From the NCBI GenBank assembly GCA_949101405.1, contig CARYFM010000005.1, positions 3,995 through 67,994 of the forward strand: DNA of 64,000 bases, read 5' to 3'. The position numbers and the translations under genes are program-made. Shown here piece after piece: positions 54,303 to 63,753 of the stretch (the first letter of the stretch is position 1; each line of letters opens with the position of its first letter). This stretch comes from an uncultured Candidatus Saccharibacteria bacterium. Its GTDB lineage: Bacteria > Patescibacteriota > Saccharimonadia > Saccharimonadales > Saccharimonadaceae. The notes beneath the pieces are model-generated. The model was not told the origin of the DNA and did not search any database. It was given only the letters and a program-made list of their open reading frames with translations.

Positions 54303-55673
54303 TTAGGCTTCTGTATAATATTTTGCCAAAAACTCGCGCCGGTATTCGTCAAAGTAATCTCCCAACATTGCCTTGCGAATTTCCTCTGTCAAGCGCACAA
54401 TAAAACGCAGATTATGAATCGAAGCTAGATTATAATACTTGGCTTTTTTCTCCGCATCTCCCGAACGCCACATCGCCCTAAGACTCCCGCGCGTCCAACC
54501 TGCCTTGCAGGTAGTGCAATCGCAACTTTGGTCCAAGGTTTCTCCGGTATCTGCAAACTTACGTAAGTTGATATTGCCGTTTCTGGTATAGATTTTACCA
54601 TGTCGGGCTTCACGCATTGGTGCTACGCAATCAAAAGTATCCGCCCCCATTTCCGCGCCAATCAAAATATCGTCTGGGTGCGACAACCCCAAGAGATGGC
54701 GCGGCTTCTCTATCGGTAATTCTTCATTGCACCAGCGTAAAATTTCCCCCAGATCCTCTTTCAGAAAAGCCCCACCCAGTCCAAAGCCATCAAATCCTGC
54801 TCCGTCCACACGCATTTTAGCCAAATTCTGAGCCGTTTGGCGACGCAAATCTTCCCAACGCCCACCCTGTAATATACCATATAGGTTCTGTCTGTAGCCT
54901 AGGTCATCACGATGTTTTAGATGCTCGCGCAAACTTCGCTCAGCCCAACGTTCCGTTCGTTGCATAGCTTCAATATTGTATTCGTAGGTATCTGCTAACG
55001 AAGTTAATTCATCAAATGCCATATGAATATCGGCGCCAATTTGGCACTGGATTTGCATCGATTCTTCTGGACCGATAAAATCTGGCTCACCGTCAAATGG
55101 ATCAATAAAACTCACCCCGTCTTCCGAAACATGCGCCAAGCGTTCTTTGTGCGCGGTATTTGTGACATGACGCTCTTTTTCCATCGAAACTACCTTACCC
55201 AGACCAGAACCTAGCGACATTACTTGGAATCCACCACTATCAGTCAGCGTCGGACCTTGCCAAGACTTAGCCGGCAAACCGTCGGGACGCAACTCATAAG
55301 CTTTGAATAGACTTTCTCTTTCTTCTGAACTCTTCGCGACCAACGGGGAGCGATCGAAGCAAGTCTCGCCCGTAACGACGGGCCGAGACGCAGCGGGTTC
55401 CGTGAAAGGGAAAGGCTGATCAAAGCTGAGGGGTTTCCATTCCGCTAACCCTCCTGCCTTGGCAATCTTCGCTGCCTGCCGCCGTAGGTGGTAGCCATTT
55501 GAGAGCATCGCTTGTGCCCCCAGCTCATGCAAATCGTCTGCTGAAATAAATCGCACATACCCCCGTGTCCCCACGGCCATAAACGCCGGAGTCTTAATCT
55601 CTCCATGTGCGGTTTTTATCACACCCACACGCCCAAGACCATTTGGCAACACTTTTTCAATCACAAATTCCAT
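54303..55673 (-). CDS. tgt: tRNA-guanine transglycosylase with an in-frame palindromic insert
   Basis: Tgt exchanges guanine-34 for the queuosine base in tRNAs of the GUN type. The 456 residues exceed the usual length of about 375. Family motifs are KTPAFMAVGTRGYVR, LTDSGGFQVMSL with a catalytic aspartate, GFGLGGAF, FDCVAPMREARHGKIYTRNG with the nucleophile aspartate, and zinc ligands C-x-C-x2-C in CDCTTCKAG. The extra stretch at about residues 90-130 contains [15 protein letters not shown], as in Obg here. The ATG is 6 nt from TATAAT. With the yhhQ-type transporter nearby it forms a salvage route. Confidence 0.95.
   Translation of the reverse strand: MEFVIEKVLPNGLGRVGVIKTAHGEIKTPAFMAVGTRGYVRFISADDLHELGAQAMLSNGYHLRRQAAKIAKAGGLAEWKPLSFDQPFPFTEPAASRPVVTGETCFDRSPLVAKSSEERESLFKAYELRPDGLPAKSWQGPTLTDSGGFQVMSLGSGLGKVVSMEKERHVTNTAHKERLAHVSEDGVSFIDPFDGEPDFIGPEESMQIQCQIGADIHMAFDELTSLADTYEYNIEAMQRTERWAERSLREHLKHRDDLGYRQNLYGILQGGRWEDLRRQTAQNLAKMRVDGAGFDGFGLGGAFLKEDLGEILRWCNEELPIEKPRHLLGLSHPDDILIGAEMGADTFDCVAPMREARHGKIYTRNGNINLRKFADTGETLDQSCDCTTCKAGWTRGSLRAMWRSGDAEKKAKYYNLASIHNLRFIVRLTEEIRKAMLGDYFDEYRREFLAKYYTEA
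55319..55400 (-). repeat. In-frame palindromic element in tgt
   Basis: It is nearly identical to 18884-18966 in obg (only a few base differences) and read in the same frame. Flanks CCTTTCCCTTTC and GAAAGAGAAAG also pair, so the stem extends into neighbouring, non-identical sequence. Confidence 0.9.
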
Positions 55674-55679
55674 AGCTAT

Positions 55680-55687
55680 ATTATAAT
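55680..55687. promoter_or_regulatory. Shared symmetric -10 box for tgt and the nuclease-like gene
   Basis: ATTATAAT holds TATAAT on both strands. The minus -10 (55680-55685) is 6 nt from the tgt ATG. The plus -10 (55682-55687) is 7 nt from ATG 55695. Both would be leaderless. Confidence 0.75.
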
Positions 55688-55694
55688 AGATTAC

Positions 55695-56429
55695 ATGAAG
55701 ATTTTACAGCTCAATGTTTGGATGGGGAAAGTGGAAGGAAACCTCCGCCGGTTTCTTGAAAGTAATGAATTTGATGTGATTTGTATGCAAGAAGTGTTTG
55801 CGTCGCAAAGTCGCGAAGAGCACCTATCGCGACTTTGTTTTGATCTATCTAGGATCGTCAAAGCTAGTAGCTTGTCGCATGTTTTCTTTTCTCCAAATTG
55901 GAGTAGTAAAATTGCTGGAGGGGATATGGAGCTCGGTAATCTTATCCTGAGTCGCATACCATTCGTTGACACTTTTAGTGAGTTCGTCAATGGAGAATAT
56001 CACGATAATACTATTTTAGGTGAAAAAGTTGGTAATAATCTCAATATCCAAATTGCTAAACTTGAAAATGGTTTTACTGTAGTCAATCACCACGGTTTCT
56101 GGCGTCCAGATCCGATGGGCGACGATGATACCATCAAGGCTTTTACCAAGGTTGGGCAAATTGTTCGGCGTCTAGATAATGGACCACTGGTGATGTGTGG
56201 TGATCTGAATATTGTTCACGATTCTCCTGCTATGCGCCCATTAGATTTCCTGCGTGACCTTACTCACGATCACAATATCAAAACTACCCTTTCTGGGCTC
56301 AAATACGATGGTGAGGTGGCTTGTGATCATATCTTAGTCAATGACCAGGTTAAGGTGCACGATTTCAAGATCCACCCAGACTTAGTGTCTGACCACTTGG
56401 CTCTATCCGCCAATGTGGAAGTCGCATAA
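55695..56429 (+). CDS. Endonuclease/exonuclease/phosphatase family protein
   Basis: The 244-residue protein has the EEP fold motifs: LQLNVWMGK, the metal glutamate in VICMQEVFAS, VVNHHGFW, the GDLNIVHDSPAM block with catalytic aspartate and asparagine, and SDHLALSA with the final Asp-His. There is no signal peptide. It could be a DNA repair nuclease or a phosphoesterase; the sequence does not decide. Confidence 0.9.
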   Translation: MKILQLNVWMGKVEGNLRRFLESNEFDVICMQEVFASQSREEHLSRLCFDLSRIVKASSLSHVFFSPNWSSKIAGGDMELGNLILSRIPFVDTFSEFVNGEYHDNTILGEKVGNNLNIQIAKLENGFTVVNHHGFWRPDPMGDDDTIKAFTKVGQIVRRLDNGPLVMCGDLNIVHDSPAMRPLDFLRDLTHDHNIKTTLSGLKYDGEVACDHILVNDQVKVHDFKIHPDLVSDHLALSANVEVA

Positions 56430-56433
56430 AAAT

Positions 56434-56452
56434 ACCTCCCTTACGGGAGGTC
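56434..56452 (+). terminator. Hairpin between convergent genes
   Basis: ACCTCCC-TTA..CGGGAGGT stem with A/T flanks, between the nuclease-like gene and yhhQ. Confidence 0.65.
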
Positions 56453-56471
56453 GGGGTTGGTCGTAAAACTA

Positions 56472-57209
56472 TTATTCAATAATGTTCTTTCCGTCTTCGT
56501 ACTGCAGATTATAGCGTAATTTGCATGCCAGATAAGCCGTAAAACTCAACAGTACCAGCTCAATCAAGATGCCTGCCACATAGGCAAACATTGCCTGCTT
56601 GATAAAGTCCCGTAACGAAACCCGCCCCACAAAAGCTAAGGTTTCAAACAGAAGACTATCAGAGAAGCGTGCAATTGCCGACGAAATAAACGCTCGCCAT
56701 TTAAAATCGGACTGGCTATCCTCATTAGCATATAATTCATCAGTTTTCTGCCGTGCGCGGACTCTTGCAAAAACATCATTATTCGTGATTTGGCTAGCTA
56801 AAAAGCCTACCACGCTGGCCAAGAAAATTCGTCCAGTTGCACCCTGAATGATGTCGAAGGCACTATTATCGACGCCCGGAAAATCTGGCAGAACCACTTT
56901 TGCAAACAACATGATACATGCCACTACTACGGCGAATATTGAGCAATAAATTGCCACCAAATTCGCCAGCTTTTGTCCGTATATGTTGACCAGCAAATCA
57001 CCGATCACATAGGTAATTGGGAACATAAAAATCCCTGCATCTACTGGTATGCCAAACAAATTCCATACCTTCAAGGCAGCCAAATTGCTAGCCAAGAGTG
57101 TCACCCCAAGCGCTGTGCTAAACAGTACCAAGACTCTAATCACAGGAAATGTCATTTCCTCAGGATCGGCAAACTTATCGCCGATCCCCAAAATATTCAA
57201 AATCCGCAT
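56472..57209 (-). CDS. yhhQ: Queuosine precursor transporter, YhhQ/DUF165 family
   Basis: The 245-residue membrane protein has about six helices. MFPITYVIGDLLVNIYGQK, the long acidic loop, and RFSDSLLFETLAFVG are the family blocks. It imports queuosine precursors, which Tgt (next to it) inserts into tRNA. An insertion of about 20 hydrophilic residues (QKTDELYANEDSQSD) lies between helices 4 and 5. AAGAAAGGGG precedes the ATG. Confidence 0.92.
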   Translation of the reverse strand: MRILNILGIGDKFADPEEMTFPVIRVLVLFSTALGVTLLASNLAALKVWNLFGIPVDAGIFMFPITYVIGDLLVNIYGQKLANLVAIYCSIFAVVVACIMLFAKVVLPDFPGVDNSAFDIIQGATGRIFLASVVGFLASQITNNDVFARVRARQKTDELYANEDSQSDFKWRAFISSAIARFSDSLLFETLAFVGRVSLRDFIKQAMFAYVAGILIELVLLSFTAYLACKLRYNLQYEDGKNIIE

Positions 57210-57250
57210 TCAAAACACCCCTTTCTTAAAGAACCAACCCCTATCTTTCC

Positions 57251-57338
57251 ATTATAGCATGCATTGTAAGAAATGTCAATAGCAAAATCGTGATTTTAGC
57301 ACACGACTATTGACATTGCTAAAAATTAGCGTTATCAT
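57251..57338. promoter_or_regulatory. Divergent promoters of yhhQ and the ABC exporter
   Basis: Minus: TTGACA (57274-57279), 17 nt, TGC-TATAAT (57251-57256). Plus: TTGACA (57310-57315), 17 nt, TATCAT (57333-57338), 6 nt to ATG 57345. The plus transcript is leaderless. Confidence 0.78.
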
Positions 57339-57344
57339 GGTTAA

Positions 57345-59111
57345 ATGCTCAAGTTGTTCAAATACCTCAAACCTTATTGGTGGCAGACCATGCTTTTGCT
57401 TGGCACAATTGCTCTGCAGGTTTGGGCAGGATTGCAACTTCCAGCTATGATGGCTAACATTATTAATCATGGTATTGTAGCTGGCGACCTTAACTACATT
57501 TGGTTAACTGGTATTTGGATGATTGGCTTTGCTCTGCTAGCTTCACTTTGTGCCTTCACGGCCAACTTTCTCTCTGCCTGGCTTGGCGCTCGCTTCATCC
57601 GTGATGTACGCCATGACTTTTTCGCCCACGTCCTTAGTCTCAGTATCGCTGAGAACGACCAATTCTCTACGGCCTCTCTTATTACGCGCACTATGAATGA
57701 TATTTTCCAAACCCAGCAGGCGGTTACAATGTCACTTTCTATGGGGGTGCGTGCACCACTCACCTGTATTTTGGCGATTGGCCAGGCAATCGCCACTGCT
57801 CCAGACATGACCTGGATTATTGCTTTAGCTGTAGGTGTCATCCTCGGTCTCACGATTTTGATTATGTCAATCGTGATGCCAAAGTTCCAACTTATCCAGA
57901 AGCTGGCCGATCGCCTCACTTTGCTCACGCGTGAAAACCTCACGGGCTTACGTGTAATCCGGGCTTTTAATAATGAAGACTTGGCGAAACGCAAGTTTGA
58001 GCGCGCCAACGAACAAAACGCTAAACTTAATACTTTCGTCGATGCCATTATGTCTCTCGAGAACCCATTGATTAGTCTGGTTTTCAATGGTACTACTTTA
58101 CTCTGTATTTGGATTGGTATTTCACTGATTACTACTAATTTTGCCTATCTGGGTAATATGATGGCCTTCATGCAATATGCTATCCAGGTAGTTATGTCTT
58201 TCCTTTTTCTTACTATGTTGTTTGTCGTTATCCCACGCGCCAGTGTTTCCGCAAAACGTGTCAATGAAGTCTTGGAAACTAAAACCAAGCTCAAATGGCG
58301 TGAACAGACTTTGGGCAAACCAGACCTAAAACCATCAGTAGAATTTTCACATGTTGATTTTGCCTACAGCGGTGCAGAAGAAAAGGTCTTGCAAGATATT
58401 TCTTTCGTGGCTAAAGCCGGAGAGACCACGGCTTTTATCGGTTCTACTGGTTCTGGTAAATCCACCCTGATCAACCTAGTACCGCGTTTCTACGAGGCTA
58501 CTGGCGGAGAAATCAAAGTTAACGGCATTAGCCTTAAAGATTACGCCGAATGCGACTTAATGCGTCGTATTGGTTATGTTCCACAGCGCGGTGTACTATT
58601 CGCTGGCACTATCAAGAGCAATATCCTATTCGGTGCCCCTGAAGCAAGTGATGAACAGCTTAAACTTGCCGCACGCGTTTCCCAATCTGAGGAATTTATC
58701 GAAAAAATGGACAAAAAGTATGATTCGCATATTGCTCAAGGCGGGACTAATGTTTCTGGCGGCCAGCGGCAACGCCTATCAATTGCGCGCGCTATCGCTA
58801 AAGATCCAGACATTTATATTTTTGACGATTCATTCTCGGCATTAGATATGAAAACTGATGTCAAACTCCGTCGTGATCTAAAACCGATCACCAAGAATGC
58901 AGTAACCTTGATCGTTGCCCAACGTATTAGTACTATTCAAGACGCCGATCAAATCGTTGTCTTGGATAAAGGAAAAGTGGTCGGTAAAGGCAAGCATTTG
59001 GAGCTACTAGACAGTTGTAAAGTTTACCGAGAAATCGCCAAATCGCAACTTTCCGATCAGGAATTTAATACTGCTATGTCGGCCGCGAAGAAGGAGGGAC
59101 AACATGCCTAG
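57345..59111 (+). CDS. ABC exporter half-transporter 1
   Basis: The 588-residue protein has six membrane helices (about 15-300) and a C-terminal ATPase with Walker A GSTGSGKSTLINLVPR, signature VSGGQRQRLSIARAI and Walker B IYIFDDSFSALD, where the usual catalytic glutamate is aspartate (FDDSF). That change is typical of one degenerate site in heterodimeric multidrug exporters (LmrCD, TM287/288). It overlaps the partner gene by eight bases. Confidence 0.95.
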   Translation: MLKLFKYLKPYWWQTMLLLGTIALQVWAGLQLPAMMANIINHGIVAGDLNYIWLTGIWMIGFALLASLCAFTANFLSAWLGARFIRDVRHDFFAHVLSLSIAENDQFSTASLITRTMNDIFQTQQAVTMSLSMGVRAPLTCILAIGQAIATAPDMTWIIALAVGVILGLTILIMSIVMPKFQLIQKLADRLTLLTRENLTGLRVIRAFNNEDLAKRKFERANEQNAKLNTFVDAIMSLENPLISLVFNGTTLLCIWIGISLITTNFAYLGNMMAFMQYAIQVVMSFLFLTMLFVVIPRASVSAKRVNEVLETKTKLKWREQTLGKPDLKPSVEFSHVDFAYSGAEEKVLQDISFVAKAGETTAFIGSTGSGKSTLINLVPRFYEATGGEIKVNGISLKDYAECDLMRRIGYVPQRGVLFAGTIKSNILFGAPEASDEQLKLAARVSQSEEFIEKMDKKYDSHIAQGGTNVSGGQRQRLSIARAIAKDPDIYIFDDSFSALDMKTDVKLRRDLKPITKNAVTLIVAQRISTIQDADQIVVLDKGKVVGKGKHLELLDSCKVYREIAKSQLSDQEFNTAMSAAKKEGQHA

Positions 59112-60936
59112 ACCAGGACATGCCACTGCTAAGCCTAAGAATTTTGGCTTATCTTTCAAAAAATTCGCTACTTCGCTAAAACCATGGCGCTGGGCTATTG
59201 TCGCATCAGTGATTTTGGCTATTGCGGCAGCAGTTTGTTCGATTTTTGGGCCGAATATTTTAGGCCAAATGACTAATACGGCAATTGCCGATTATTCAAT
59301 CGCCGTAGAGCAGGCTGGCGGTCAGATTCCTGATAGTGAAACCTTATCGGCTGCCATTAATTGGAGCAAATTAGGACGTCTTGCTCTTATTCTCATTGGT
59401 CTGTATGTGACATCGGCTATTCTCAATTATATCCAAGGAGTGATTTTATCCGTGGTGTCTGCGCGCTATGCCAAAAAGATGCGCGCGCAGATTTTAGATA
59501 AGATTTCGCATTTACCAATTTCGTATTTTGACCAGCACCAGATAGGTGATATTCTTTCGCGCATGAGTAGCGATGTTGATGTAGTTGCTTCAACTCTCAC
59601 AAGTGTACTCACTCAGATTATCACCAGCGTCACTACTATTGTTGGAATTTTAATTATGATGCTGACGATTTCAGTCTGGCTATCGGTGATTGCACTAATT
59701 GCCGTGCCTTTGTCGCTATTTTGTGTTAGTTTTGTTGCTAAGAAAGCCCAAGGTTACTTCCGTAGTGGACGTATTGTTATGGGTACCCTAAATAGTACGA
59801 TTGAAGAAGACTATTCTGGACAAACAATTATCAAGGCTAACAACTATGAAGCGACTGCTATCCAAAAATTTGATCGCACCAACCAGCACCTCTGCGAGAT
59901 TACTTGGAAAGCCAACTTCTTCTCGGCTTTAGCCTTCCCAATTACTAACATGCTTACCAACATTAGCTATGTGTTGATTTGTATTGCTGGCGGTCGCTTA
60001 GCAATTGATGGAAAACTCTTGATTGGTAGCGTTCAGGCGTTTATCCAGTATGTTAACCAATTCAACCGCCCAATCACCGAAGTCTCACAGATTACCTCTA
60101 GTGTGCAGCAGACTCTGGCTGCGGCCGAGCGAATCTATAATTTCTTAGAAGAGCCCGATGAAGCGCCAGATGCTAATCCAGCCAAACAAATTGAGGCTAT
60201 ACAAGGAGCAGTAGAATTTCATCAAGTAAACTTTTCTTATGACAAAACGCGCCCCATTATTACGGATTTTTCAGTTAAAATTCGTCCTGGCATGCAGGTG
60301 GCTATTGTTGGGCCAACTGGTGCCGGTAAGACTACGATCATCAATCTCTTGATGCGTTTTTACGATCCTGACACTGGCTATATCACAATCGACGGCGTAC
60401 CTACTAAAGAAATGAAACGCTCTGACGTGCGCAAGCTCTTTGGCATGGTATTACAGGATACTTGGCTTTTCTCTGGCACGATTGAAGAAAACTTGCGTTA
60501 TGGCAAAACTTCCGCCACACATGAAGATATTGTCAAGGCTACCAAAGCCAGTAGCATCCATCATTTTATCGAATCATTGTCTCACGGTTATAATACGCAG
60601 ATTTCAGAAGATTCAGACAATATCTCTGCTGGAGAAAAACAATTACTCACTATTGCCCGCGCCATGGTAGCTGATCCTCCTATGATGATTCTGGATGAAG
60701 CCACGTCAAATGTTGATACGCGTACGGAACAACTTATTCAGGATGCTTTTGCCAAGCTCACTCACGGTCGCACTAGTTTCGTCATTGCGCACCGACTTTC
60801 TACTATTCGCAATTCTGATTTAATTTTAGTAATGCGTGACGGTAATATTGTTGAGCAGGGCACACACGACCAGCTTTTGGCGCAGAACGGTTTTTATGCC
60901 GAGCTTTACAACTCGCAATTTGCCGAAGACGAATAG
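59104..60936 (+). CDS. ABC exporter half-transporter 2
   Basis: The 610-residue partner has six helices and an ATPase with Walker A GPTGAGKTTIINLLMR, signature altered to ISAGEKQLLTIARAM and Walker B MMILDEATSNVD with the catalytic glutamate. Together with the previous gene it makes a heterodimeric multidrug or lipid/peptide exporter. Confidence 0.95.
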   Translation: MPRPGHATAKPKNFGLSFKKFATSLKPWRWAIVASVILAIAAAVCSIFGPNILGQMTNTAIADYSIAVEQAGGQIPDSETLSAAINWSKLGRLALILIGLYVTSAILNYIQGVILSVVSARYAKKMRAQILDKISHLPISYFDQHQIGDILSRMSSDVDVVASTLTSVLTQIITSVTTIVGILIMMLTISVWLSVIALIAVPLSLFCVSFVAKKAQGYFRSGRIVMGTLNSTIEEDYSGQTIIKANNYEATAIQKFDRTNQHLCEITWKANFFSALAFPITNMLTNISYVLICIAGGRLAIDGKLLIGSVQAFIQYVNQFNRPITEVSQITSSVQQTLAAAERIYNFLEEPDEAPDANPAKQIEAIQGAVEFHQVNFSYDKTRPIITDFSVKIRPGMQVAIVGPTGAGKTTIINLLMRFYDPDTGYITIDGVPTKEMKRSDVRKLFGMVLQDTWLFSGTIEENLRYGKTSATHEDIVKATKASSIHHFIESLSHGYNTQISEDSDNISAGEKQLLTIARAMVADPPMMILDEATSNVDTRTEQLIQDAFAKLTHGRTSFVIAHRLSTIRNSDLILVMRDGNIVEQGTHDQLLAQNGFYAELYNSQFAEDE

Positions 60937-60954
60937 CAGTATGCGCTAATGTGC

Positions 60955-60960
60955 TATAAT
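60955..60960 (+). promoter_or_regulatory. Extended -10 box of dut (leaderless)
   Basis: TGC-TATAAT with 7 nt to ATG 60968. Confidence 0.72.
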
Positions 60961-60967
60961 AATAAGC

Positions 60968-61423
60968 ATGAAAGTGCGAGGTTTTGAAGTTGCTAAAGGT
61001 TGGGAAGATAAAGATATTCATTTGCCCGTGCGCAGCACTTCTGGTGCAGCGGCCTACGATATCGAAGCCGCTGAAGACGTAACAGTACCGGTCTTTCGTC
61101 CCGGCGTCAAGCCTACGGCTATTCCAACCGGGCTCAAGGCTTATTGCCAACCGGATGAATACTATATTATAGCCAATCGCAGTTCCGGTGCTAGCAAGGG
61201 AATTGTCCTCGCCAACGGTATTGGCATTATTGATTATGACTATTATGGTAATCTACAAACCGATGGGCATTTTAGTGTAATTGTTTTCAATGTTTCTGAT
61301 CGCGAACTTCAAATCAGAAAAGGTGACCGTATTGCTCAGGTGATTTTCCAAAAATTCCTCACCGTAGATAATGACATTGCTACTGGTGTGCGGCAAGGTG
61401 GTTTTGGCTCCACAGATAAATAA
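60968..61423 (+). CDS. dut: dUTP diphosphatase
   Basis: The 151-residue trimeric dUTPase cleaves dUTP to dUMP. The five motifs are visible in order: AAAYDI, NRSSGASKG, NGIGIIDYDYYG, GDRIAQVIF and RQGGFGSTDK. Motif 3 has Tyr for the usual Ser/Arg neighbours (IDYDYYGN), but the uracil-site pattern is kept. The next gene starts two bases after the stop. Confidence 0.93.
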   Translation: MKVRGFEVAKGWEDKDIHLPVRSTSGAAAYDIEAAEDVTVPVFRPGVKPTAIPTGLKAYCQPDEYYIIANRSSGASKGIVLANGIGIIDYDYYGNLQTDGHFSVIVFNVSDRELQIRKGDRIAQVIFQKFLTVDNDIATGVRQGGFGSTDK

Positions 61424-61425
61424 TC

Positions 61426-62103
61426 ATGGCTGATAATTTATTAAAAGTAGTTTACGATGTAGATAATGTCCTCTGGCCACTCAATCAGCGCGTTTTTACA
61501 AACTTAAAAATTGACCCCCAAAAGGATATCAATTATAACGTCCTTTCTAATCACTTATTAGGTACATTGGAGCGTGAAGCTGTGCTTAATGCGTTCCGCC
61601 AAACGGACACATTTAACCAAATCGATTTCTACCCAGGAGCTAATGAAATTTTAGGGGTCGAATCATTTGGTGTTACAGTCCGCATCCATTCGCATTGTTA
61701 TACGGACGAGATTGCTCAATCTAAATGTCGTCAGCTGCGCCAACTTTTACCGCAAATAAAACCCGCTTTTATCAAAATGACTATTATTTCTCACGATCCC
61801 AACCATAAAAAAGTTGACGCTGACGCTTTTGTTTTTGTGGATGATAATCCATATAATATTATCACTTCCAAGGCGCCGGTCAATATAGTCCCGCGCCAAC
61901 CCTGGAACACTACGTCCGAGGCTGTTCAAGTACTTACTAGTAACCGTAAGGTTTTAGTGGAAACTGGCTGGCAGACCGCTCTACCAGAGTTTATCAGTAG
62001 GCACCAGCGTTGTGTTATTATGGCGGAAAATCTTCGAGAGGTTAATCAAATTGTCCAACAAGCGATTAAATTTAAACAGGAGATCAAACATGGCAAAATC
62101 TAA
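61426..62103 (+). CDS. HAD-type phosphatase, possibly a 5'-deoxyribonucleotidase
   Basis: The 225-residue protein has the HAD nucleophile motif VVYDVDNVLWPLN, a later HSH-x-YTD block in place of a clear motif II, and the acidic motif IV FVDDNPYNI. It resembles 5'(3')-deoxyribonucleotidases, which would fit next to dUTPase: dUMP or dTMP removal. Assignment to this group is by pattern only. Confidence 0.8.
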   Translation: MADNLLKVVYDVDNVLWPLNQRVFTNLKIDPQKDINYNVLSNHLLGTLEREAVLNAFRQTDTFNQIDFYPGANEILGVESFGVTVRIHSHCYTDEIAQSKCRQLRQLLPQIKPAFIKMTIISHDPNHKKVDADAFVFVDDNPYNIITSKAPVNIVPRQPWNTTSEAVQVLTSNRKVLVETGWQTALPEFISRHQRCVIMAENLREVNQIVQQAIKFKQEIKHGKI

Positions 62104-63034
62104 GGTCTACTTTACTAAAAGCATTACATCCAAAAGCCTAGTGCAAATTTATGATGCGCTTGGTATAGAACTACCAGGTAAAGTTGGTATTAAAATCTCC
62201 ACTGGTGAAGCTGGAAATAATAATTACCTCAAACCCGAACTTATTCGAGATTTGGTAGAGAAAGTCAGTGGCACAATTATTGAATGCAACGTCGCCTACG
62301 AAGGCGGACGCGACCAAACCGCACGTCACCTTGAGACGGCTCGTGAACATGGTTTTCTCGACATTGCCGAGGTTGACATTATGGACGCCGAGGGTGAAAT
62401 CGAAATTCCAGTCACTGACCCCAAGTGGCTTCCTGTCGACATCGTAGGTGAACATATCAATAATTATGACTCCTTTATTAATCTGGCGCATTTTAAAGGT
62501 CATGAGATGGCTGGCTTTGGTGGTGTTATCAAAAATCAGTCTATCGGTTTCGCTTCAGCTAGTGGTAAAGCCTATATCCATTCACTCGGTGCCACCCGTA
62601 GCCCTAAAGAGATGATGGCTGGTATTATGGCGGATGTTGAAGGGAGCCTATCCGCTAAGCAAGATGGCTTTCTTGAAGCCATGGCAGAAACTGCCAAATC
62701 TGTCTCTGATTACATCAAGAGCAAGTTTTCTGATAGTCAAGTACGCATGGTTTATATTGATGTCCTTAACAATCTTTCAGTAGATTGCGATTGTTCTGCT
62801 ACGCCCGAGGCGCCTTGCATGTCTGATATCGGTATCATGGCTTCACTTGATCCTGTAGCGCTCGATCAGGCTGCGCTGGATATGGTTAAAGCTTCTGCTG
62901 ATGCTGGCCGTGAGCATTTCTTAGAGCGTGTCATTAGCCAAAATGGCGAACATATTTTGGAATATGCTGCGCAGATCGGCTTGGGTAATCGTGACTATGA
63001 AATTATAAATCTTGATAAGCAGAAAGGTATTTAG
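62090..63034 (+). CDS. DUF362 family protein
   Basis: The 314-residue protein matches the DUF362 family: VGIKISTGEAGNNNYLKPELI, VAYEGGRDQT, FINLAHFKGHEMAGFGGVIKN and DIGIMASLDPVALDQAALD. A four-cysteine cluster (VDCDCSATPEAPCMSDIG) could hold a metal or iron-sulfur site. The start MAKSKVYF has CAGGAG upstream, and overlaps the end of the previous gene by 14 bases. The cellular role is unknown. Confidence 0.9.
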   Translation: MAKSKVYFTKSITSKSLVQIYDALGIELPGKVGIKISTGEAGNNNYLKPELIRDLVEKVSGTIIECNVAYEGGRDQTARHLETAREHGFLDIAEVDIMDAEGEIEIPVTDPKWLPVDIVGEHINNYDSFINLAHFKGHEMAGFGGVIKNQSIGFASASGKAYIHSLGATRSPKEMMAGIMADVEGSLSAKQDGFLEAMAETAKSVSDYIKSKFSDSQVRMVYIDVLNNLSVDCDCSATPEAPCMSDIGIMASLDPVALDQAALDMVKASADAGREHFLERVISQNGEHILEYAAQIGLGNRDYEIINLDKQKGI

Positions 63035-63037
63035 CCA

Positions 63038-63700
63038 ATGTTTAGCGAAATTGAGAAAGAATATAAAAAGGGTTTACCAGAATTACGTTTCCGTGCGTAT
63101 TATGCACGTCTTGCCATTCCACTTATGGTTGCCGCTTATTTAGCCAGCAAAGCCTTCAACATTAATAGCTGGCTCACAGCGGCGATTATGGGTGTATTAT
63201 TGCTAATGTTTGTGATTATGTATCTAATTAAGGATATTCGTAGTCTCAGTAAGTATGAAAAAGGCATGAAGTTAAGTAAATGGCTTGCCAATTATAATCA
63301 GGCCGATGAAAAACGCCGTCTAGATAGCCTTATTGTCAGTTTACGCAAAAACCACCTCGACACAAAAGATGATATTAAACTTGCCCTAGATCATTTCGAA
63401 CAGCGCGTTCCTGCTCCTAGTCACCCCAGTATTCTAGAAATTATCCTTTCGGTGTCGGTGGCATTGATGTCGGTGACGACTTTAGCCTATGATGAGGAAA
63501 ATCGGGCTATTGATTTTACTAAATTTTGGAATATTCTATGGCCTACACTCAGTGTAATTTTTATCGTGATGGTTCCGGTTGTAATTATTGCTGCTTTGGT
63601 TAAGAAGCTTATTTTTTCACACACCAAAATCGAGGTTATCTTAGTCGAAGATCTGGCTTATATCTATGTAAATTACGATCAGTTTGAGCAAGAGCTATAG
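63038..63700 (+). CDS. Membrane protein of unknown function
   Basis: The 220-residue protein has a helix pair at about 22-65 (LAIPLMVAAYLASKAF, AAIMGVLLLMFVIMYLI), a soluble middle part with charged helices, and a second pair (ILEIILSVSVALMSVTTLAY, LWPTLSVIFIVMVPVVIIAA). No family is recognised. It follows the DUF362 gene after three bases, so it is the last gene of that operon. Confidence 0.8.
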   Translation: MFSEIEKEYKKGLPELRFRAYYARLAIPLMVAAYLASKAFNINSWLTAAIMGVLLLMFVIMYLIKDIRSLSKYEKGMKLSKWLANYNQADEKRRLDSLIVSLRKNHLDTKDDIKLALDHFEQRVPAPSHPSILEIILSVSVALMSVTTLAYDEENRAIDFTKFWNILWPTLSVIFIVMVPVVIIAALVKKLIFSHTKIEVILVEDLAYIYVNYDQFEQEL

Positions 63701-63753
63701 TTCATAGCTTGGGCGCTAATTTCGTAGCAAAGCTCCGCATCATACATTCCTCC

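Noticed and set aside
61026..61060. Twelfth cassette at GTGCGCAGC in dut
   Set aside because: It is the normal dUTPase coding sequence (RSTSGAAAYDI); the match is by chance.
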